From Mercenaria mercenaria (lineage: Eukaryota > Mollusca > Bivalvia > Venerida > Veneridae), in contig NC_069362.1 of NCBI RefSeq assembly GCF_021730395.1, forward strand, positions 44,100,501 through 44,164,500: DNA of 64,000 nucleotides, given 5' to 3'. Both the position numbers and the translations under genes were made by a program. This document shows positions 12,559 through 22,379 of this stretch, in pieces (the stretch's first letter is position 1; each line of letters opens with the position of its first letter). Under the pieces are notes generated by a model, which worked only from the letters and a program-made list of their open reading frames with translations, made no database searches and was not told the origin of the DNA.

Positions 12559-13591
12559 TTTCTTGGCATACAGACGGAGATTTTCGTAATTTATACCGTG
12601 CCTGGAAAAATCATCTTACACCCCAGGGTGTAAAGATGACTCTCGTGCTTAAAATGACGTATTACAACAACGCATAATGGAAGAAATTTATATTTTATTT
12701 CTAAAAATCGGAATAAAAATCCAATACCTTGACAGTTCCTCTTGTTCCTGATGGTATATTTTCTCGATTCAAAACACGTTTTTTAAAAAAAAATCAAACG
12801 TTACGCTGCAACTGATAAACAAAACATTGGGCCATATTCATAAGTAGCTTAAGTATAAGTAAAGAAAGTTGATTATTTACATAAGTATAATTGATTATTT
12901 ACTTAATATTACATAGTTAGATTAATTTAATTTACTTAAGTATAATTTTTATTCATAAAACAATTCTTGGCTTTACTGAGACAAAAACATTAAAAAGGAA
13001 CACATAATTGATGTTAGAAGGACAGTTACAACATGCACTATATATGTTTAATGTGTTTTATCGAAAAAAAACAAACAACATTTTAATCGTACGCACAGCC
13101 ATTTGGTTTTCTGACTAAGTCATTTCCTTACGTATCTTAAGTTTAGTTAAGCTGTTTTATAATAGGACTTAAAGTTTTTACTTAGACGTAAGCCTGAAAA
13201 TCACCGCAAACTTAAGTAAAAACTTAAACTTAAGTCAAAACATATACTTATAGATGCTTTATGAATACGCCCCAAACTAAACTTTTTTTGTCTTGAAAAC
13301 GTTCTAACGTCTTATCTAGTTACGGACTTGGTTTCCCGCGCTTTGATTAATACGCCTCTATAAGAAATAGTCTAAAAAGAAAGTCATTCGATGATTTTTT
13401 AAATATTATTTCTTGATATCGCATGCAAGAAAAAGATTCTTTCACTGTTGTATTGGCAGATGGAAATATCGCATCCCTTCCGGGTAACTGTTTAGGCGGT
13501 AACTCCGGTAGGAACCTCGTTACCGCCTAAACAGTTACCATCGAGGCCGGAAATTCCCATCTGCACCTACAACCAGTGAAAGAATCTTATA
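12559..13591 (+). mobile_element. CRE/TATA-hairpin repeat, copy D, interrupted by a MITE
   Basis: This is the same unit as at 37401-37980, 37981-38587 and 40161-40778: a start like 'cttgcataccagac', a small palindrome around 'tcttacacccc', a CRE/TATA-like stretch, and a final long hairpin (about 13440-13590) with loop CTCCGGTAGGAACCTCG. A 445-bp MITE has split it at 12829-13273. The right arm of the hairpin is intact and the left arm has small gaps. Confidence 0.75.
12829..13273. mobile_element. TIR MITE nested in the hairpin repeat
   Basis: The termini are GGGCCATATTCATAAGTAGC at the left and, on the opposite strand, GGGGCGTATTCATAAAGCAT at the right. The interior is AT-rich and made largely of 'cttaagtataa' and 'acttaagt' motifs, with no coding potential. 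Uninterrupted copies of the host repeat elsewhere in the window show where it inserted. I cannot define the target-site duplication with certainty. Confidence 0.8.
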
Positions 13592-13731
13592 GTCTGTGTG
13601 GTTAATCAGATTTTGGTCAAGAAACGGATTGATCGAAACTAACATCAGATCATTTACACTGATTAGTGTTCATGCTTAATACAAGTTAGATTTTCACTGG
13701 AGGTACTTCAAAACTTTTGTTTTCCAATCCG

Positions 13732-14213
13732 GGTGGTTGATTTCTGCCATTTCGTTCTGGCGTGCTGGTGCGTTTTAAGAGTGCCAAACGACAAACTAGC
13801 GCCCCAATATACGACAAAAGCCATATCTGTCGTACCAGAGCGCTAATTTGTCGTTTTGTCGCGTTTGAAGAACGCCGACACACTAAAACACTAGAACGAC
13901 GTATAGCGCGCCATTACGGTAAATATACGACAAATAAGAAAAAATATTTTGTTATGTCCTGTTGGTGCGTTAAAAGGGTGCTTATACACCAGAACGACCA
14001 TTAAAATGTGACAAATACTAGTATGCGGTTTTTGTCGGCGCGCTAATTTGTCGTTCCGACCTGTTGGCGCTCTTCAAACGTGCTAACTCGCCAAAAACGA
14101 CAAATTAGCACACTGATACGACAAATGCAGTTTTTGTCGTATTGGCGTGCTAGTTTTCGTTTTAGCATAGTGGCGTGTTGAACGCCAGAACGAAATGGCA
14201 AAAATCAGCCACC
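13732..14213. mobile_element. 482-bp inverted-repeat element with internal CGACAAA repeats
   Basis: The left end GGTGGTTGATTTCTGCCATT pairs with the right end, which on the other strand reads GGTGGCTGATTTTTGCCATT; both continue with TCGTTCTGGCGT. Inside, variants of 'acgacaaattagcgc' and its complement recur many times on both strands, so the interior is itself repetitive and self-complementary. No coding potential. I do not recognise the superfamily. Confidence 0.75.
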
Positions 14214-14587
14214 GTAGTTATGGATATTTGCACCGATAACTGTTAATTTAGCTGAAATTTATTAAAAATTATCATTACCTCCCTTTGACTATTCCGAAGC
14301 TACACGTAGCTTTAAAACTGGCCTTTAACTCATACTGATAAAATAACCCGATATCTATAAAATGTAAAAATAAAACTATATATATTATGTCATATTGAAA
14401 AAAATATATACTCCTCTTCTTTTTAATACTAGTATGTGGGAGGGAGGTGGGGGATGGGGGTAATTTTGTAAACTCAAAAAAAAACATCTGTTTCTAATAG
14501 GGATTCAACTCTTATGTTATGGGTCTTTTGTAAATGCTGAATACCTACCTCACACAAGAGTTGTCATTCTTGGCTATCTTATACATG

Positions 14588-15598
14588 TTTGTAAAACATT
14601 TTTGGTTTCTGGTCACAATTTCATGTGTTCTACCTTCGAAAATGAAAGGGTCGAAAGGTCAATATATTGCCTTTATTGTAACAGAATTTTGAAGAAAATA
14701 TGAAAGTTAACTTCGTTTATTCATAGGACAAAACAGTATTTAAGGATTCTATTTTAATGCAATGTATAACACGTTATGTTTCTATCCGTGTTTTTCATGT
14801 TCTACTTTTTTATACGTTATGCTCCCATCTCCGTTTAACATTGCAAGTTCCTACACTAAATGTGAGATCAATTTTCTGTAAAAGTTGGTATACAGACGTA
14901 TTTCATAAATTTATAGAAAAAAAAATCATTGAGATTTGACTAGGTTTTTAAGTAATTTTAAATATATATTATGTCTTTTCAAGCTTTTCAAGAAGCAAGT
15001 ATAAATACACTCTTTGATAGCTGTTGAAAAATTACGTTAGGTTTTATATGGCCGTAATATTATCCGGTGTAATAAACCGAACAATGTCCTTGTCAATGAC
15101 CCGGAAGAGGTGGAGAATTCTGATTGAGTGCCTTTAAATCATTGTTAAGTTATTTGTACAAACGTTTCTGTTATTGGTCGATATTGTTATAGATTATATC
15201 ATAAATATTAATTATTCGCCTACAATCTGAAGTGTCTAATAACCTTTGGACATATGTACTAAATATACCCTGTAAACCCTATATTTTTTCACACTTGTGA
15301 AGAACAGAAATCTGTTCGTCACAGATGTGAAAAGTTGGATCTCAATTTTCACACAACAAATATTTCACATTTCCTGTAAATTTGTGTTCGATGCAGGTTT
15401 TTTGTGTGACATGAAATCGCATTCTTCGCATTTCAATATTAATGTGCAGCTGCCGCTGAATCACCGTGGCGGTGCGGGTTCGATCCCGCCTTGTGCCAAA
15501 ATAAATTGTAATTTATGTCCATTATAGTATGGTATATTTCCGTGTGTTAGGATTTCGGGTCTGGGCAAAAAAGAAAGTATACAGAGTAACAGTAGTTG
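14588..15598. repeat. First copy of a duplicated ~1-kb flank
   Basis: This segment, from 'ttggtttctggtcac' through the tRNA-like piece to the start of the minisatellite, reappears in the same order at about 16955-17835. The first copy reads cleanly; the second has many small losses. No gene is visible in either. Confidence 0.8.
15447..15499 (+). other. tRNA-like 3' half with B box
   Basis: GCGGGTTCGATCCCGC forms a T-arm with a consensus B box and is followed by TTGTGCCA. No matching A box or 5' acceptor strand is found at the right distance, so this is a tRNA or SINE fragment rather than a gene. A CCA after the acceptor position would fit descent from a processed tRNA. Confidence 0.4.
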
Positions 15599-16850
15599 TT
15601 TAAGTTAAAGGAGCAACAGCAGAGGTAGTAGTAGACGTAATAGCAGCGGCAAGAGTAGTAGTAGTAGTAGTAGTAGCAACAGCAGCAGCAGCAGTAGCAG
15701 CAGTAGTAGTAGTAGTAGCAGTAGCAGTAGCAGTAGCAGTAGCAGTAGCAGTACAGTAGCAGTAGCAGTAGCAGTAGCAGAAGAAGAAGAAGTAGCAGTA
15801 GAAGTAGTAGTAGAAGCAGCAGCAGCAGTAGTAGTAGAAGTAGCAGTAGAAATAGTAGTAGAAGTAGTAGTAGTAGCAGTAGCAGCAGCAGTATGAGTAG
15901 TAGTAGAAGAAGTAGCAGCAGCAGCAGTAGTATTAGTAGTAGCAGTAGCAGAAGTAGTAGTAGAAGAAGTAGCAGTAGCAGTAGAAGAAGTAGAAGACGT
16001 TGTAGTAGTAGACGTAGTAGTGGTAGTGGCAGTGGTATGGCAGTAGTAGTAGACGTAGTAGTGGTAGTGGCAGTGGTATGGCAGTAGTAGTAGTGGTAGT
16101 GGAAGTGGAATGGCAGTAGTAGATGCGGTAGTGGCAGTGGCAGTGGTAGTGGTATGGCGGTAGTAGTAGCGGTAGTGGCAGTGGTAGTGGTATGGCAGTA
16201 GTAGTAGACGTAGTAGTGGTAGTGGCAGTGGTATGGCAGTAGTAGTAGACGTAGTAGTGGTAGTGGCAATGGTATGGCAGTAGTAGTAGACGTAGTAGTG
16301 GTAGTGGCAGTGGTATGGCAGTAGTAGTAGACGTAGTAGTGGTAGTGGCAGTGGTATGGCAGTAGTAGTAGACGTAGTAGTGGTAGTGGCAATGGTATGG
16401 CAGTAGTAGTAGACGTAGTAGTGGCAGTGGTAGTGGTATGGCAGTAGTAGTAGACGTAGTAGTGGTAGTGGCAGTGGTATGGCAGTAGCAGTAGTGGTAG
16501 TGGCAGTGGTATGGCAGTAGTAGTAGTGGTAGTGGCAGTGGTATGGCAGTAGTAGTAGACGTAGTAGTGGTAGTGGCAGTGGTATGGCAGTAGTAGTAGT
16601 GGTAGTGGAAGTGGAATGGCAGTAGTAGATGCGGTAGTGGCAGTGGCAGTGGTAGTGGTATGGCGGTAGTAGTAGCGGTAGTGGCAGTGGTAGTGGTATG
16701 GCAGTAGTAGTAGACGTAGTAGTGGTAGTGGCAGTGGTATGGCAGTAGTAGTAGACGTAGTAGTGGTAGTGGCAATGGTATGGCAGTAGTAGTAGACGTA
16801 GTAGTGGTAGTGGCAGTGGTATGGCAGTAGTAGTAGACGAGTATGTATGT
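15599..16850. repeat. GTR-trinucleotide tract and 41-bp minisatellite
   Basis: The first part (15599-16010) is AGT/AGC/AGA trinucleotide repeat. From about 16010 a 41-bp unit (GTAGTAGTGGTAGTGGCAGT followed by a GGTATGG..AGAC half) recurs with little change. Because 41 is not a multiple of three, the same peptide phrases cycle through all frames, giving long open frames on the minus strand (15547-16392, 15933-16985) made of Leu, Pro, Tyr, His and Thr. I read those as artefacts of the repeat. A block of about 505 bp inside the array is itself duplicated (about 16080 and 16585). Confidence 0.9.
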
Positions 16851-16954
16851 CAATAGTAATGGCAGAAGTAGAACACAGTATGGTATAGGATGTATGGTAT
16901 GGTAGACTATTGTAGTGGATACATATAATAGACGTAGTATGTGTATGTATATGT

Positions 16955-17835
16955 ATGGCAATTTAGGTTTCTGGTCAATTTGCATGGTTATGCTACGAAA
17001 TGAAAGGTCGAAGGTATGAGTGTTGGCTTTATTGTAATGGAGTTGAGAAGTATATAAGAGTAATGTATTCAGTAGGTAATGACAGTATTTAAGGATTTAT
17101 TTTAATGCAATGTAATGCAGTATTAGTACCGTGTTTTGTATGTCACTTTGTCTATAGACGTTAGTCTTTGGAAGTTGGCAAGTTCTAGCACTAAAGTAGA
17201 TCAATGTTCGTAAGAAGTTGGTACAGAGTTTTAATAAATTTAAGGGAACAAGAATCATGAATTGACGAGTTTAAGTGTATTGAATGTATGTAGTGTAACG
17301 TATAGTGGTAGTGGCAGTGTAAATGACATTTGTATAGCTGGTGGAATTACGTTCAGTTTATATACGTAGTATTATCGGCAGTATATGACGAGATAAGTCC
17401 TTTGTAGAGCCAAGGGTGGAGTTTGATAGAGACCTTATATTGTTGCAATGGTTTTGGGCAAACGTTTAGCGTATATGGTCGTATGTTATGGAGTATATAT
17501 AGATAGATGTATGCAATGAAGATGCTAATAACTTGGACATGGTATGGACAAGTGTAACCAGTTTTTGTACAGTGGTGAAGAAGAAATCGTGTCACGATGG
17601 AAAGTTGGATCTCATTTTCAGCAACAAATATACTATTCTGTAAATGGTCGATGCAGTTTTTTGTAGAGTAATGAGTCGGCATGTTGCTTCATATTAATGT
17701 GCAGCTGGTGAATAGTGGGCATCGGTTCGCCGCCTAGTGCAAATAATGTATGGCATGGTAGTCATAGTATGGATTAGTGTAGTGCTAGGATTGCGGTAGT
17801 GGCAAAGATGAAGTGGAATAAGGAGTAGTATAGAC
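16955..17835. repeat. Second, corrupted copy of the 14.6-15.6 kb flank
   Basis: It follows the order of 14588-15598 ('tttctggtca', 'aaatgaaaggtcgaa', 'gacagtatttaaggat', 'ttttaatgcaatgta', 'gaagttggtacag', 'aagttggatctca'), but with many short deletions and small substitutions toward GTA-like triplets. The divergence is far more irregular than normal ageing. Confidence 0.8.
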
Positions 17836-19720
17836 GTATGTTAGTATGAAAGAGGCAACAGTAGAGTGAGTCAGGTAGGAGTAGTAGCGTAGTAGGGTAG
17901 TGAGGTAGAGTAGCACAGACGTAGCTAGCAGCAGCAGGCAAGTAGCAGTAGTAGTAGCAGTAGTAGTATGGCAATGTAGTAGTAGAGTAGTAAATGAGAA
18001 GAGAGTAGGCAGGTATGGCAGTAGTAGAAGCGTAAGCAGTAGAGGTAGTAGTAGGCGTAGCAGCAGCAGTAGGCAAGTAAGTAGATAGTAGTGGAAGTAG
18101 GAAGTAGCAGTAGAGAGCGAGTGAGTAGTGTATGAAGAGTAGTAGCACGTAGTAGTGGTAGTGTAGTTAGATAGTAGTAGTAGTGGCAGCGTAGTGAGTA
18201 GTAGTAGAGTAGCAAAAGTAGAGTAAGGAAGTAGCAGTAGTAAGTAGTAGTAGTGGTAGTGAGAAAGTAGAGGTAGTAGACGAGAGTAGTGCAGAGCAGT
18301 AGTATAGACGTAGCAGTAGAATGTAGTAGAGTAGTAGACGTAGTAGTGTAGGCAGAGTATGAGTAGTAGTAGAGAAGTAGGTAGCGGCAGTGTAGTAGAT
18401 AGACGTAGGTAGTAGAGTAGACTGTATGCAGTAGTAGTAGGGTAGTGGTAGTGGCAAGTTTGGCAGTAGTAGTAGGTAGTAGTGGTATGGCGTCATATGG
18501 TAGTGGCAGTGGTATGGAGTAGAGTAGTGGTGTGGCAGTGGTATGGAGTAGAGTAGTAGGGTAGTGGCATGGTATGGCAGTAGCAGTATGGTGCAGTGGT
18601 TGCAGTGAGTAGACGTATGGCAGTGCAGTGGTAGTGGCAGTAGTATGGCAGTAGCTAGTAGTGGCAATGGTATGGTAGTAGCGAGTAGTGGTGTGGAGTG
18701 GTATGGCAGTAGAGTAGTGGTAGGCAGTGGTGGCATAGTAGAGTGGTAGTGGCAGTGGTGGCAGTAGTATGGTAGTGGCAATGGTATGGCAGTAGTAGTA
18801 CTAATGGTAGAGAGTGGTATGGCAGTAGTTCATAGACAGTAGGTAGTGGCAGTGGTATGGCAGAGTAGACGTAAGTGGTAGTGGCAGTGGTATGGACAGT
18901 AGTGGAGTGTGAGTGGTATGGCAGTGAGATGTGGTAGTGGCATGAGTAGGTAGGTAGCGGTAGTGGTTGGCAGTAGTATAGACGTGTAGTGGTAGTGGCA
19001 GTGGTGGGCAGTTAGTAAGTATGAGTGGTGTGGCAGTGTAGTGCAGTAGTGGTAGTGGTGGTATGGCAGTAGTAGTAGACGTAGTAGTGGTAGTGGCAGT
19101 GGTATGGCATAGAGTAGACGTAGTAGGTAGTGTCAGTGGATGGCAGTGAGTATGGGTAGTAGAGTGGTTAGTGAGTAGTGAGTGGTATGGCAGTGTAGTA
19201 GTAGGTAGTGGTAGTGGCAGTGGTATGGAGTAGAGTACTAGTATGTAGTGGCAGTGTATGCAGTAGTAGTGGTAGTGGAAATGGTATGGCAGTAGAGTAG
19301 AGTGGTAGTGGCAGTGGTATTGCATAGTAGTAGACGTAGTGGAGTGGCAATGGTATGGCAGTAGTAGTAGAGTAGTAGGGTAGTGGCAGTGGTAGGATAT
19401 AGTAGTGTAGTGGTAGTGGATGTGGCAGTAGCAGTATAGTATAGTGGTAGTGGAAGTGGTATGGATAGTGATGCGGTAGTGGCATGGCAGTGGTAGTAGT
19501 AGTGGGTATAGCGTAGGCAGTGGTAGTGGTATGGCAGTAGTAGTAGCGGTAGTGGCAGTGGCAGTGGTAGTAGTAGTTATAGTGGTAGTGGTTGTGGCAG
19601 TAGCAGTATTAGTAGTGGTAGTGGCAGTGGTACTAGTAGTTATAGTGGTAGTGGTACTAGTAGTTATAGTGGTAGTAGTAGTGGTAGTAGCAGAAGTATT
19701 AGTAGAAGTAGAAATCCTGA
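17836..19720. repeat. Corrupted second minisatellite tract
   Basis: It contains the same 41-bp words (gtagtggcagtggtatggcag, tagtagacgtagtag) as 15599-16850, but units are broken by frequent one- to three-base losses until about 19500, after which it becomes regular again. Open frames on the minus strand here are low-complexity shadows of the repeat. Confidence 0.8.
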
Positions 19721-20584
19721 GAAACGTTATGTGGAGTAAGCTTTATGTGATTTCATACATAAATAGACTTCGTTCTAGTTAATTTGTATCTTAATCCGAG
19801 AACTGTTTTAGGATGTATCCCCTATATATAGTATATGTAGAGAAAATAACAAACAGAACGCCATGATGATATTCCCAACAAGGTTTCATACCAATCACTT
19901 GTTTGAATCTGGTCAGAGGTTATGGAGGAAGGAAGACTGAACAAATGACGACAAGTGTGCGAAAACTGAAATCTTGGAAAATATGGACATACTATATGGT
20001 CTATATCAATTATAAATTATCAAATTTGACTCTCTCTCTTCGGAATCCTATTTTGTTTTGTTTGCTTTTATAAGATAAGAACGTTCTATATCGTTAAAAA
20101 ATATATACAATTCTATACTGTTAAGATTTTTTTTAATGTCCTCCAAAATTATTATTAAATTACTAAATACCTGATAACATCCGTTATGTCAAGGATGATA
20201 CATTAATTATTTTCATACTGAAAATGAGAGTAGTGTATCACTTCTCTTCTAGATAAAGCCTTCATTCTATTTCTCGAATCACCCCAACCACCACACACCA
20301 CCCCACGGTATATCTTTCATAGGATTTTGACAAGACTTGTTTGAAATTCATTACTGATTACTTTGTCTAGTTTTTAATGTTTTCTATCAGACTTACAGCT
20401 GAACGTTCAATTCATTGTAAATGAGTAATTATCAGTCTTTCGCATTTGGTAAACCAGGTTTCCAAATTCTGAAATTTAAAAACTTGTTAAGTTATTTTTT
20501 AATAATAACACCAAAACAGAATCCGAATGATAGAAATTAAGATCAATATTCTCAGTTTAACCATTATCATGCTGGACACAATTA
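19721..20584. other. Intergenic; no gene seen
   Basis: Ordinary AT-rich sequence with no long open frame, RNA gene or repeat that I recognise. Confidence 0.35.
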
Positions 20585-20745
20585 ATTCTGCCTTTGCGAC
20601 CAGTGTAGTCTGATCAAGATCTGCACTGTTCGCCATTCAGTCAATATCGTTTTGTGTAAGCACCAATTTTAACAGTTAATGGCACTATCCGAATTGAAAA
20701 ATGGACAAGTTCATTATAGAAATTTGGCAGCGTGTTAAAATGCTG
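20585..20745 (-). repeat. MITE fragment of the TTAACC family
   Basis: The segment contains the complement of the internal words of 61776-61986: 'ttgcgaccagtgtag', 'tgatcaagatctgcactgtt', 'gaaaaatggacaagttcat'. The ends are eroded. Confidence 0.6.
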
Positions 20746-21036
20746 TACAGCTTGGATGTTCTTATAACCTGGTCTTTTGAATAAAGCAAGCCAATATGGT
20801 GATTTTGCTTTCAGAACGGGAAGCAAGTTACCATATTCGGTAACAATCTTGTCGTCTGGAAATTAGGAAAATCTCATACGCTAATTTACCGAACGTTCAA
20901 TACCGATTTACTTGTAAAATCGGCCTTAGGTTATTCAAAAGATGGTTTTCTGAAGAAAACCTTGTGGAAAATGCACATGCCATCTGAATTGTTAAAAGTG
21001 AAAAATAGAACAGATGACTGGGTACTTTTGTCATAT

Positions 21037-21271
21037 TTGAGCCACGCCATGAGAAAACCAAAATAGTGCGTTTGCGACCAGCATGGATCCAGACCAGCTT
21101 GCGCATCCGCGCAGTCTGGTCAGGATTCATGCTGTTCGCTGACGTTTTCTCTAATTACAATAGGCTTTGAAAGCGAACAGCATGGATCCTGACCAGACTG
21201 CGCGGATGTCCAGGCTGGTCTGGATCCATGCTGGTCGCAAATGCACTATGTTGGTTTTCTCAAGGTGCAGC
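21037..21271. repeat. Palindromic MITE (GAGCC..CCATGAGAAAACC family), copy 1
   Basis: Arms of about 100 bp are inverted copies of each other: 'ccatgagaaaacca..gcgaccagcatggatccagaccag' at the left, and its complement at the right ending 'ttggttttctcaaggtgcagctca'. The centre is 'gttttctctaattacaataggct'. Copies with the same structure are at 23781-23955 and 62893-63129. Confidence 0.85.
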
Positions 21272-22379
21272 TCATTTTATAATTTCCAGCAATAAGAAGC
21301 TAAATATAAATTACCACAACAAAGTATTATTTCAATTTCTTTTATTCTTTTAACATTTTATAACAATATACAATAACAAAACAGATCAAATATAAAGAAT
21401 AAATAGTAACATTACATAATAGTAACAAAAATATTGCATTTCGATCAAAAATGACATCAATTTGATTACCATAGGTTTACATCATTAAAACACAATGTAA
21501 AGAAATGAAAAGAAAATTTACAACAGTAAAATATATTGCGGAAACAAACATTTATTGCATTTTGAACCACCTGGTGTTGCAGAGGTAGAGCAAAAACAGT
21601 AGCGGGTTTAGAACCAGTCAAATGTGGATTTTATCCACCACAGCTGTAAAATCCCTTTTGACTATGAAGTCGCAAATGATTGTCGTAAATTGTCACATTC
21701 AATCGTGAAACATCGGGTATTTCCGCATATTCCGTAAATAAACCATGGTGTTGCATAAAGGCCGAGGTAATCAATTCACCAGTTTAACGATTTGATTGTT
21801 ACAAGCAGGCACTATGTACATGACTAGTATTTAGTTGACTAGATGCTTTGGCGGATTCTAATTTTTCCACCGCGGAAATTCTGAAAATATAACACATTAT
21901 ATAAAGATATATATTGTTACCGTTTTATATGAAAATTTTGAATCCATTTAAAATGATATGATTTTCCCATATGGGCGCTAATTTGTACAATAATACATAT
22001 AACTTTATGTATTTTTCATCCCTGAAAAGCTGCATCCACTGCCCTTACTACTTAGTAATTTTTCACGGCAATCAGATGTGGAACAGACAACTCAAAAATT
22101 ACAGTTCGTTCTAAATTTATAGGTAAACTCAATGCATATTTGCATTAATAAACAACACTAAGCATAAGTAGACAATGTTTTCAGACTAATCATATGTATT
22201 CATATTTACATACAGGCAAACCTGTATTAAGCAGCCTTGAATGACAGTGACACAATCCAGTAACTTAAGACAGGTAGTTTCAGGCAAGTTAAAATCAGAT
22301 TTAAAAAAAAATACACGGGCTTCTTGAGGCAAGTGGTTGCGTAATACAGGTGACTGCTAAGGCAGGTTCATCTGTAATA
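21272..22379. other. DUOXA 3' region, including a small repeat
   Basis: This lies downstream of the DUOXA stop on the minus strand. A degenerate inverted repeat (22211-22374, ends around 'aacctgtattaagcagcc' and its complement) sits directly after the stop codon. No gene is seen. A minus-strand AATAAA occurs near 21551, but I cannot say it is used. Confidence 0.3.

Noticed and set aside
17774-19485. Several 96-204 codon minus frames
   Set aside because: Low-complexity Tyr/Leu/Thr/Pro/His peptides from the corrupted minisatellite.
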